A stretch of DNA of 64,000 nt, from contig JAJRRB010000061.1 in the NCBI GenBank assembly GCA_024279915.1, positions 1-64,000 of the forward strand, read 5' to 3'. The notes beneath the pieces were generated by a model. It made no database searches, had not been told where the DNA came from, and saw only the letters and a program-made list of their open reading frames with translations. Made by a program: the position numbers and the translations under genes. Shown here in pieces: positions 37,171 to 44,560 of the stretch. Numbering within the stretch: the first letter of the stretch is position 1; each line of letters opens with the position of its first letter. This DNA comes from Deltaproteobacteria bacterium (GTDB lineage: Bacteria; Desulfobacterota; Desulfuromonadia; Desulfuromonadales; BM103).

Positions 37171-37299
37171 CACCCCTTTAAACAGGCAACCCGTCGCAAT
37201 GAACAAACTTGACTGTGAAATGTTGTAACTATATGGTGTGACAATAGTTTCATGGACGCAGGGAGGGGACCTGGTGAACTTGACTACTCAGATCATATT

Positions 37300-37340
37300 A
37301 AACCGTCTTTAGTGGCTATAGCCGTTTTAGACGGTTTTTT
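37300..37340 (+). terminator. Rho-independent terminator
   Basis: AAACCGTCT (37300-37308) pairs with AGACGGTTT (37329-37337), followed by a T-run, with a nested GGCTATAGCC palindrome in the loop. It would end transcription from the AbiTii-like gene before the next unit. Confidence 0.8.
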
Positions 37341-37348
37341 CGTTGGTA

Positions 37349-37382
37349 GTGTATTTTGAGGCCCCCGTGTTACTGAAACGGG
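37349..37382. repeat. Element A, copy 2 (upstream of the membrane-protein gene)
   Basis: gtgtattttgaggcccccgt and then gttactgaaacggga; matches 36035-36069. It ends 7 bp before the ATG at 37390 and overlaps the region where a ribosome site would lie, so its hairpin might affect translation of this gene. Confidence 0.8.
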
Positions 37383-37389
37383 ACAGAGG

Positions 37390-38040
37390 ATGAACGGAGA
37401 CATTAAATTGGACATTGATCTAATCAAAGCGGTTGCAAATGAGATTGTTAACCAATCAATTATTGGTAACTACAAAACATATTTAGTAATAATTGCTATC
37501 TCTCTTGTCACTGGCTCCCTGTCTGCCTTTTTGGCATCATACTTAAAAATACGGGGAAAATACTTTGCTACAAAAAATGATTTCAACCAAATCCTAAGCC
37601 AACTCGAGGAGACAACAAAAATTACAGAAGAAATTAAATCAGGCTTTAATGCTAGGGTTCAGGACGAAAATAATATAAAGGCCTTAAATCGTGAAAAGTT
37701 AGAGAGAATTTTTTCTGAAACTTTCGAGTTAGAACTATGGTTTGAGAGAGCAAGATCAAAAGCACTAAAAAAAGAATTACCAGACACAAACGAAAGTCCA
37801 ATTGCTAAAATTGAAATGTATCAAGCAATATACTTCAAAGAGGTAGAAACTGAGATTTCCCACCTCAAGAAATATTACTATCCCATGATCCATTTTATAT
37901 TGGATGTTGCAGGTCAAGACATCCAAAACCATGACTCTTACATGGTGAAATTCAAGGCAGTACATAACCCTTTGCTGGATAGTTTAAATAAGTTTCGCGA
38001 TGCACTAGTCGAGAAATATGCATCAAAATTCGGTTTATAA
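37390..38040 (+). CDS. Single-TM protein with coiled-coil and helical cytoplasmic domain, unknown function
   Basis: 216 residues, AT-rich. One TM segment (about 29-50, YLVIIAISLVTGSLSAFLAS) is followed by KIRGKYFATKNDFNQILSQL, then EETTKITEEIK, a short motif-plus-coiled-coil arrangement (ATK-x-D-hydrophobic) seen in many unnamed accessory and anti-phage proteins. The remainder is helical, with no catalytic motif. No family name can be given. Cargo of the second tandem unit, directly behind element A copy 2. The surrounding defence-like genes suggest a similar role, but nothing in the sequence proves it. Confidence 0.6.
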   Translation: MNGDIKLDIDLIKAVANEIVNQSIIGNYKTYLVIIAISLVTGSLSAFLASYLKIRGKYFATKNDFNQILSQLEETTKITEEIKSGFNARVQDENNIKALNREKLERIFSETFELELWFERARSKALKKELPDTNESPIAKIEMYQAIYFKEVETEISHLKKYYYPMIHFILDVAGQDIQNHDSYMVKFKAVHNPLLDSLNKFRDALVEKYASKFGL

Positions 38041-38112
38041 CAAAGTAATCAACAAGACAAGAAGAAGCCCTACATTAATACAAAATTCTGATAGTTGGCT
38101 GTTTATCTCAAG

Positions 38113-38170
38113 CGTTAAAGAGTCACTACTTTTACCCAGTGCCCATCTTCGTTCATACTGGGAGCCAAGC
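38113..38170. repeat. Element B, copy 2 (upstream of the PPTase gene)
   Basis: CGTTAAA... with CCCAGTGCCCATCTTCGT, then ACTGGGAGCCAAG; matches 37103-37170, most strongly over the last 36 bp (about 31 identities). It ends 59 bp before the PPTase start, so this copy may be the native upstream region of that gene. Confidence 0.8.
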
Positions 38171-38229
38171 CGGACTCGAACAAATCCAGTGCAGTCTCAC
38201 TCAATTTAAAAATATCCAGAGAGTTCTAA

Positions 38230-38925
38230 GTGACCCTTCAACTAACCCCATGGCAATCCCCCCCGTCGCAACCCGAACTCACTGCAGAGGAAGTGCATCT
38301 CTGGCGCTTCCCCCTTACCAGCCAGAAACCCCTAGAACATCTCCTTAACGAAGAGGAGCAAAAACGCGCCCAACGTTTGCTTATACCGGACAAGGCGAGA
38401 GCTTTCGTGGTTGCCCGTGCCCGCCTGCGTCAGATCCTTGCGAGTTACCTGGATCTTGACCCACAGACTTTGTGTTTCACTTATGGCCAATCGGGTAAAC
38501 CTGCCCTTGTCGGTATTGCTGATGCCCCTGCCTTCAACCTGGCGCACTCTGGTAACTGGGGAGTGTGTGCCGTGGGCAAAGAAGGCGAGGTGGGCGTTGA
38601 TATTGAAACGCTCGATCGCGAGCTTGATTACGCAAGACTTGCGAAACGGTTTTTTTCCACTGCAGAAAATGAGTGGCTGCAAAAATGCCCATTACACCGC
38701 AGACGCAGACTCTTCTTTCGCATCTGGACGCGCAAAGAAGCCTGGCTAAAAGGCAAGGGCGGCGGTTTCTCTGATCCCGACCAGGATATAGGCCCTACCC
38801 ATCTTGCTGGCAGTTACACTTACGATGGAACCTGGTGGCTGAGAAGCTTTCCGGTCAACCGTCATTGCCTCGCTACCCTTGCGGTTTCGCAGAAGTTCTC
38901 TCTGTTACAACGTTGGAACGGCTAA
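38230..38925 (+). CDS. pfaE: Sfp-type phosphopantetheinyl transferase, likely PfaE function
   Basis: 231 residues. Motifs: GVDIE at 122-126 (metal-binding Asp and Glu) and WTRKEAWLKGKG at 166-177 (catalytic K-E-A-x-x-K), with an N-terminal RLLIPDKARAFVVARARLR (about 49-67) that matches the Sfp P1 region. It transfers 4'-phosphopantetheine from CoA to the serines of carrier proteins. Nothing else in the window needs this except the five PfaA ACPs, so it is the probable PfaE. GTG start at 38230, with AGAGAG upstream. It is separated from pfaC by the two accessory islands and oleABCD, which suggests an originally compact pfa-ole-pfaE locus. Confidence 0.88.
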   Translation: MTLQLTPWQSPPSQPELTAEEVHLWRFPLTSQKPLEHLLNEEEQKRAQRLLIPDKARAFVVARARLRQILASYLDLDPQTLCFTYGQSGKPALVGIADAPAFNLAHSGNWGVCAVGKEGEVGVDIETLDRELDYARLAKRFFSTAENEWLQKCPLHRRRRLFFRIWTRKEAWLKGKGGGFSDPDQDIGPTHLAGSYTYDGTWWLRSFPVNRHCLATLAVSQKFSLLQRWNG

Positions 38926-39024
38926 TTCTCAGAATTCTTTTGTCATTCCGCGTTCTTGCCCTTGCCCGACCCATTACGGTTGATATACTTAAGCAGACAA
39001 TCCCTGTTTTTCATTAACTTCTAG

Positions 39025-39053
39025 TTGACGTAAACGTAAAGGTGTTTTATATA
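39025..39053 (+). promoter_or_regulatory. fad operon promoter with MerR-type palindrome
   Basis: TTGACG (39025-39030) is followed by TATATA (39048-39053, 17-bp spacer) or TATAGA (39050-39055, 19-bp spacer). The long option is typical of MerR-activated promoters. The palindrome TTGACGTAAACGTAAA (39025-39040; half sites ACGT-AA-ACGT) overlaps the -35 and spacer. A similar TTTACGTAAAC stands in front of the merR gene at 47893, so the same regulator could control both. Confidence 0.6.
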
Positions 39054-39088
39054 GAAAGCACAACCTGTTCATTAGGAGCTCTTGGCAT

Positions 39089-40945
39089 ATGTATGAACTT
39101 CCGCATCAATCTATTCCGCAAATGCTCAAGTCGAACGCGCAGCAGTTTGCTGACCGGATTGCCATCAGCTACAAGAAAAAAGGCAAGTACCAGTCGCTGA
39201 GCTATAGTCACTTCTATGAAAGAGTCCTGATGGCTGCGCGCGGGTTGCGTAAGGCGGGGATGGTGCCGGGTGACAAGGTTGCCATCTTTTCCGAAAATCG
39301 CGCTGGCTGGGCGATTGCCGATTTTGCTGTTCTGAGTGCGCAAGGGATCACCGTCCCTATCTATGCAACCAATACTGCTGAGCAGGCTGTGTACGTGCTC
39401 AATCATTGCGAGGCAAAGATCGTTTTTGTCTCGAATCGTCTGCAATATGAAAAACTGCTTACTGTCCGTGAGCAACTTCCCCATCTTGAGCAAGTCATCT
39501 CTTTTGAACTGTTCCTCGGTCACCCTGAGCTCCCGGTTTATAATCTCTATCAGTTGTCAGAGGCCTCCTACCCGATCACCGCAGAGGAGCGCAGTGAACT
39601 TGAGGCGATGATCGATGGCGTTAAGTCTACCGATCTGCTTACAATCATCTATACCTCCGGGACCACAGGCGTACCAAAAGGGGTTATGCTCACCCATGCC
39701 AATGTGATTTTTGACGCCCATTATGGGTTGGAAAAGCTTGAAGCGTTTGGCAAGAACGAGACGTTCCTCAGCTTTTTGCCCTTGAGTCATGTTCTTGAAC
39801 GTACGGCGGGATATTACGCTCCATTGATGACCGGATGTCATGTCGCTTTCTGTGAGAGTGTTGATAAAGTCGTTGAGAACATGCAGGACGTTGGGCCGAC
39901 GGTTATGGTCAGCGTGCCGCGACTTTTTGAAAAAATTTACACGCGGATTTATGAGGGGGTTCACCAGATGCGTCCACTCCGGCGGAGCATTTTCCATCTG
40001 GCGATAAAAACGGGTCGGGAGTATATCTCGCGTCGATACATCAACCCACGACCACTCGGCTTGCTTGGTCTTCAGTATCGTTTTTTCGCCTGGCTGGTTT
40101 ACAGTAAGATCCGTAAACGTTTCGGTGGCAAACTCAAATATTTTATTTCCGGTGGCGCGCCACTCGATAAGGCGATCAATGAGTTCATGTGGGTGATCGG
40201 CATCCCGACTTTTGAGGGCTACGGTCTTACCGAAACGAGCCCTGCCGTGACTCTGAACAGCCCCTGGAAAGTTCGTTATGGATCAGTGGGGACACCTCTA
40301 CCGGGAACCGAAGTGAAGCTTGCCGATGATGATGAACTGATGATCCGTGGGCCGCAGGTGATGCTCGGGTATTACAATGCTCCCGAGGAGACCGAAAAGG
40401 TTCTTAAGGATGGATGGCTCTATACCGGTGACATCGCCAGGATCGACGAGGATGGCTATGTATACATTGTCGATAGGAAAAAGGAGATCATTGTTACGTC
40501 CGGTGGAAAAAATATTGCGCCGCAGCCGCTTGAGAATAGGCTCAGAATGGATAAATATATCTCGCAGGCGATTGTTTACGGCGACCGTAAACCTTATCTT
40601 GTTGCGATCTTGACGCCTAACCTGGAACGGTTGCTCAAGATGGCACAGGAGGAAGGCCTTAATTACTTTGATATGGATGATTTGGTTGCCAACCAGCAGG
40701 TGCAGAAACGCTACGCTCATCGTGTGCAATTGATCAACGACAAGCTGCCTTCCTATCAGACAATCAAGAAATTCATTCTTTTGCCGCATGATTTTTCGGT
40801 AGATGGAGGCGAATTAACACCAACGCTTAAGCTTAAGCGTAAGATTATTCAGAGTAAGTACCAAGAGCGTATTGAGCAGCTCTACCTGAACGACGGCAAT
40901 GGTTATGATGATCATCAGCAGCTTGAAAATGGAGGACGCTCATGA
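39089..40945 (+). CDS. fadD: Long-chain acyl-CoA synthetase
   Basis: 618 residues of the ANL superfamily, bacterial/eukaryotic long-chain ACS type. AMP-binding P-loop TIIYTSGTTGVPKG (about 186-199), YGLTETSPAV (about 377), DGWLYTGDIARIDEDGYVYI (about 435) and the DRKKEIIVTSGGKNI lysine/hinge segment (about 456). It activates free fatty acids to acyl-CoA at the membrane. This would feed both the beta-oxidation enzymes downstream and OleA, which uses acyl-CoA. AGGAG lies about 10 nt before the ATG. It overlaps the next gene by 4 nt and begins a five-gene fad operon. Confidence 0.92.
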   Translation: MYELPHQSIPQMLKSNAQQFADRIAISYKKKGKYQSLSYSHFYERVLMAARGLRKAGMVPGDKVAIFSENRAGWAIADFAVLSAQGITVPIYATNTAEQAVYVLNHCEAKIVFVSNRLQYEKLLTVREQLPHLEQVISFELFLGHPELPVYNLYQLSEASYPITAEERSELEAMIDGVKSTDLLTIIYTSGTTGVPKGVMLTHANVIFDAHYGLEKLEAFGKNETFLSFLPLSHVLERTAGYYAPLMTGCHVAFCESVDKVVENMQDVGPTVMVSVPRLFEKIYTRIYEGVHQMRPLRRSIFHLAIKTGREYISRRYINPRPLGLLGLQYRFFAWLVYSKIRKRFGGKLKYFISGGAPLDKAINEFMWVIGIPTFEGYGLTETSPAVTLNSPWKVRYGSVGTPLPGTEVKLADDDELMIRGPQVMLGYYNAPEETEKVLKDGWLYTGDIARIDEDGYVYIVDRKKEIIVTSGGKNIAPQPLENRLRMDKYISQAIVYGDRKPYLVAILTPNLERLLKMAQEEGLNYFDMDDLVANQQVQKRYAHRVQLINDKLPSYQTIKKFILLPHDFSVDGGELTPTLKLKRKIIQSKYQERIEQLYLNDGNGYDDHQQLENGGRS

Positions 40946-43329
40946 GGCAAATCAACCGTGTGGCAGTACTTGGTGCCGGGGTTATGGGCGCCACGATTGC
41001 TGCGCATCTGGCAAATGCAGGGCTCGACATTCTGTTGCTCGACATGGTGCCAAAGGAATTGAATGGTGCGGAACAGGCCGCAGGGCAGAGCTTGGAGAGT
41101 CCACAGGTGCGCAACCGTATCGCTGCTGCTGGACTGGCGGGTTTGTTGAAAATGAAACCGGCGCCACTTTACCTGAAAGAGTACGCCAGCCAGATCGACA
41201 TCGGTAACTTCGAAGATGACCTGGCCAAGCTTAAAGAGTGTGACTGGATCATCGAGGTGGTTATAGAGCATCTGCCGATCAAGCAGAGTCTTTTTGAGAA
41301 AATAGTTCCTCATCTGGCTACGGGGGCGATCCTGTCAACTAATACCAGCGGCTTGTCCGTCAATGCCATGGCTGAGGGTCTGCCGCCAGAGGTGCGTAAG
41401 AATTTTCTGGTCACTCATTTCTTCAATCCGCCACGCTATATGCGCCTGTTGGAGATCGTGCCCTGCCTCGACACAGATCCGGCCGTGGTTGAGGAGCTGT
41501 CTGATTTCATCAGCCGTCGACTTGGCAAGGGTATCGTTCATGCCAAGGATACTGCCAACTTTATCGCCAACCGAATTGGTGTTTATGCCATCTACAAGGG
41601 TATTGAGCACATGCTTGCCATGGATATGACCGTGGAAGAAGTGGATGCGATTGCTGGTCCGGCAACTGCTCGTCCGAAATCAACAGCCTTTCGTACCGCT
41701 GACCTGGTCGGCATCGATACCCTGATCCATGTCGGTAACAACTCCTATCAACTCCTGCCTGATGATGAGGAACGTGAGACTTTCAAGGTTCCGGAGTTCA
41801 TGGCGCAGATGGGCGACAAGGGCTTGCTCGGCAACAAGAGCAAAGCTGGTTTTTATCGTAAGGAGCAGGTCGACGGTCAACGTAAAATATTCTATTACGA
41901 TTATCAAAATGGTGAATATAAGCCGCTTGAAAAACCGAAATTCGCATCTATTGCTGCAGTTAAACTGGTCGATGATCCCGCGCAGAAGGTCAAGATGGTT
42001 GTCGAGGGTCAGGACAAGGCAGCCGAATACGCCTGGAAGAACCTGCGCGACACCTTGATCTATACGGTTAATCGTATCCCGGAAATTGCCGACGATGTGG
42101 TCAACGTTGATAATGCCATGAAGTGGGGTTTTAACTGGGAAATCGGTCCTTTTGAAATGCTTGATGCCATCGGTGTCGCCAGCTTTGTCAAGCGCGCCGA
42201 AGGCGACGGTGTGGCCGTTCCTGAGGTGTTGAAAAAGGTCGAAGCTTTCTACCGTTTTAACGAATCCGGACAGAAAGAGTATTTTGATCTACAGACCGGT
42301 GAGTATTGTCTTTACCCGCTCAAGCCGGGGCAGATCAACCTGCAGATACTCAAAAAGGTTCACGGCGTGGTTGAAAAGAGCGCTGGTAGTTCTGTGATTG
42401 ACCTTGGTGACGGCGTCTTCTGTCTGGAGGTCCACTCAAAGATGAATACGCTCGGTGGCGATATTCTGGCCATGACGCACAAGGCGATCAAACGGGCAGA
42501 AAATGATGGCGTTGGTCTGGTGATCGGCAACCAGGGTGTCAACTTCTCTGTCGGTGCTAACTTGATGTTGCTGGCGGTGGCTTTGGCGGAAGGGGCCTAT
42601 GAAGATGTCGATATGATGGTGCGAGCTTTCCAGAAGGCGACCATGGCGATCAAATATGCCAAGGTGCCGGTGGTGGCAGCACCCTTCAATCTGGCTCTGG
42701 GCGGTGGCAGCGAGTATTGCCTGCATGCTGCTGCAATCAATGCGTCTGCGGAAACTTATATGGGCATGGTCGAGATCGGTGTCGGGCTCCTGCCCGCTGG
42801 GGGTGGTACCAAGGAGATGTGTCTGCGGGCGGTCGAATTGGCAACGCGTTTTGATACCGATGTATCGCCATTTATTTTCAAAAACTTCAAGCAGCTCGGC
42901 ATGGCCAAGGTTTCCATGGGCGCGGCCGAACTCTTCGATATGGGTTACATGCGTGATGGCGACAGCATCAGTATGGACATTGATCATCTGCTCGCCGATG
43001 CCAAGCAAAAAGTTCTTGCCCTGGCAGTCAACTATCGACCAAAACGGATGGCCGAGAAGATTCCGGCACCGGGACGTAGCGTGGCAGCGAGTATCAAGAG
43101 CCAGTTGTGGAATATGCAGATGGGTGGTTTTGCCACCGAGTACGAGGCTGAGATGGGAAGTGTCATCGCTTCGATCATCTGCGGTGGTGATGTCCCCGCT
43201 GGCATGCCGATCAGCGAAGATTATTTGCTACAGCTGGAGCGAGAAGGTTTCCTCAAGCTGTGTGGTAATAAGAAGACTGCGGAAAGAATCCAGCACATGC
43301 TTAAAAAAGGCAAACCACTGAGAAATTAA
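40942..43329 (+). CDS. Bifunctional 3-hydroxyacyl-CoA dehydrogenase / enoyl-CoA hydratase
   Basis: 795 residues. The dehydrogenase comes first: NAD loop VLGAGVMGATIAAHLANAG (9-27), catalytic THFFNPPRYM and IANRIGVY regions (about 150-215), and HCDH C-terminal repeats to about 410. The crotonase-like hydratase half (about 440-650) follows, with GANLMLLAVA and GGGSEYCLHAAA oxyanion motifs. This order is the reverse of E. coli FadB and matches FadN of Bacillus and homologues in Desulfuromonadales. It carries out the second and third steps of beta-oxidation. Start overlaps the fadD stop (ATGA), and fadA follows after 20 bp. Confidence 0.92.
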   Translation: MRQINRVAVLGAGVMGATIAAHLANAGLDILLLDMVPKELNGAEQAAGQSLESPQVRNRIAAAGLAGLLKMKPAPLYLKEYASQIDIGNFEDDLAKLKECDWIIEVVIEHLPIKQSLFEKIVPHLATGAILSTNTSGLSVNAMAEGLPPEVRKNFLVTHFFNPPRYMRLLEIVPCLDTDPAVVEELSDFISRRLGKGIVHAKDTANFIANRIGVYAIYKGIEHMLAMDMTVEEVDAIAGPATARPKSTAFRTADLVGIDTLIHVGNNSYQLLPDDEERETFKVPEFMAQMGDKGLLGNKSKAGFYRKEQVDGQRKIFYYDYQNGEYKPLEKPKFASIAAVKLVDDPAQKVKMVVEGQDKAAEYAWKNLRDTLIYTVNRIPEIADDVVNVDNAMKWGFNWEIGPFEMLDAIGVASFVKRAEGDGVAVPEVLKKVEAFYRFNESGQKEYFDLQTGEYCLYPLKPGQINLQILKKVHGVVEKSAGSSVIDLGDGVFCLEVHSKMNTLGGDILAMTHKAIKRAENDGVGLVIGNQGVNFSVGANLMLLAVALAEGAYEDVDMMVRAFQKATMAIKYAKVPVVAAPFNLALGGGSEYCLHAAAINASAETYMGMVEIGVGLLPAGGGTKEMCLRAVELATRFDTDVSPFIFKNFKQLGMAKVSMGAAELFDMGYMRDGDSISMDIDHLLADAKQKVLALAVNYRPKRMAEKIPAPGRSVAASIKSQLWNMQMGGFATEYEAEMGSVIASIICGGDVPAGMPISEDYLLQLEREGFLKLCGNKKTAERIQHMLKKGKPLRN

Positions 43330-43349
43330 GATCACATGGGAGAATAGAG

Positions 43350-44522
43350 ATGAAGACAGCCTATATTGTGGCTTCCTACCGCACCCCTGGTTGCAGGGCG
43401 AAAAAAGGCAAGTTTAAAGATATGCGTCCAGACGATCTGGCGGCGGCAGCACTTGCCGGGTTGATCGAGAGGACTGGCATTGATGCTGAACAGATTGACG
43501 ATATCCTGCTCGGCTGTGCCTTTCCGGAAGGTGAACAAGGAATGAACGTGGCGCGGATTGCTGCCTTGAAAGCTGGTATCCCCTATCAGGTGCCTGCCCA
43601 GACCATTAACCGTTTCTGCTCCTCAGGGTTGCAGTCGATTGCGCTGGCCGCAGAACGGATTATGGCCGGTTTCGCTGACTGTATCGTCGCCGGTGGTGTC
43701 GAATCGATGACCACTGTGCCGATGGGGGGCAACAAATTCAGTGCTAATCCAACACTGGTTGCCGATTGGCCGGAAGCTTTCGCTGGCATGGGTATTACCG
43801 CCGAGCTGGTTGCCGAGCAGTACAGTATTGATCGTCAATCACAGGATGTTTTTGCTGCTGCCAGTCACGTCAAAGCGGCTGCGGCTATCGAGTCAGGCCG
43901 CTTTACTGATGAAATTATTCCTGTGCAGATTGAGACAACGACTATTGTTAAAAACAAGGCACAGAAGGGGCACGAGCTGGTCAGCATCGACGATGGCGTG
44001 CGTGCAGACACCACGGCTGAAGGTTTGGTACGGCTCAAACCAGCCTTTAAGCTTGGCGGCACGGTCACTGCTGGTAATACCTCGCAGATGACAGATGGAG
44101 CAGCAGCTACCCTGGTGGTCTCCGAAGATTTCCTCAAAAAGCTCGGCAAGGACCCTTTAGCGCGTTTTGTCGCTTTTGCGGTCAGGGGCGTACCACCTGA
44201 GATTATGGGTATCGGTCCGGTGGAAGCTATCCCTGTGGCTCTTAAGATGGCTGGTTTGGAACAGAAGGACATTGATTTGCTCGAACTCAACGAAGCGTTT
44301 GCCGCCCAGTCATTGGCGGTCATCAAAGCTCTGGAGTTGAATCCTGAGATCATCAATGTCAACGGCGGTGCCATTGCCCTTGGTCACCCGCTGGGATGCA
44401 CTGGTGCCAAGTTGACGGCAACCCTGCTCCATGAAATGGGTCGACGCCAATCCCGTTACGGCATGGTCTCTATGTGTATCGGAGGCGGCATGGGCGCTGC
44501 TGGAATTTTTGAAAGGGTGTAA
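43350..44522 (+). CDS. fadA: Acetyl-CoA acyltransferase (3-ketoacyl-CoA thiolase)
   Basis: 390 residues. Thiolase active sites: nucleophile Cys90 in NRFCSSGLQ, His in GGAIALGHPLGCTGA (about 346), and the acid/base Cys in SMCIGGGMGAAG (about 376). Thiolytic cleavage of 3-ketoacyl-CoA completes the cycle. The gene is 20 bp downstream of the bifunctional enzyme with GGGAGAATAGAG before the ATG. Family length (about 390) is normal. Confidence 0.93.
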   Translation: MKTAYIVASYRTPGCRAKKGKFKDMRPDDLAAAALAGLIERTGIDAEQIDDILLGCAFPEGEQGMNVARIAALKAGIPYQVPAQTINRFCSSGLQSIALAAERIMAGFADCIVAGGVESMTTVPMGGNKFSANPTLVADWPEAFAGMGITAELVAEQYSIDRQSQDVFAAASHVKAAAAIESGRFTDEIIPVQIETTTIVKNKAQKGHELVSIDDGVRADTTAEGLVRLKPAFKLGGTVTAGNTSQMTDGAAATLVVSEDFLKKLGKDPLARFVAFAVRGVPPEIMGIGPVEAIPVALKMAGLEQKDIDLLELNEAFAAQSLAVIKALELNPEIINVNGGAIALGHPLGCTGAKLTATLLHEMGRRQSRYGMVSMCIGGGMGAAGIFERV

Positions 44523-44560
44523 ATAAGGCATATCCCGCAAGTTTAAAGAGAGGTGAGTCT

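Noticed and set aside
37055-38120. Integron attC sites (TAACAAA after each stop, GTTAAA 50-80 bp later)
   Set aside because: Only the outer five bases pair; the inner boxes do not, and there is no integrase in the window. The flanks are better described simply as repeats A and B.
38135-38180. tRNA 3'-end-like sequence (GTTCGAGTCC and an acceptor-like GGCTCCCA on the minus strand) next to element B copy 2
   Set aside because: The T-stem does not pair, no CCA follows in register, and no 5' half is found within 100 bp.
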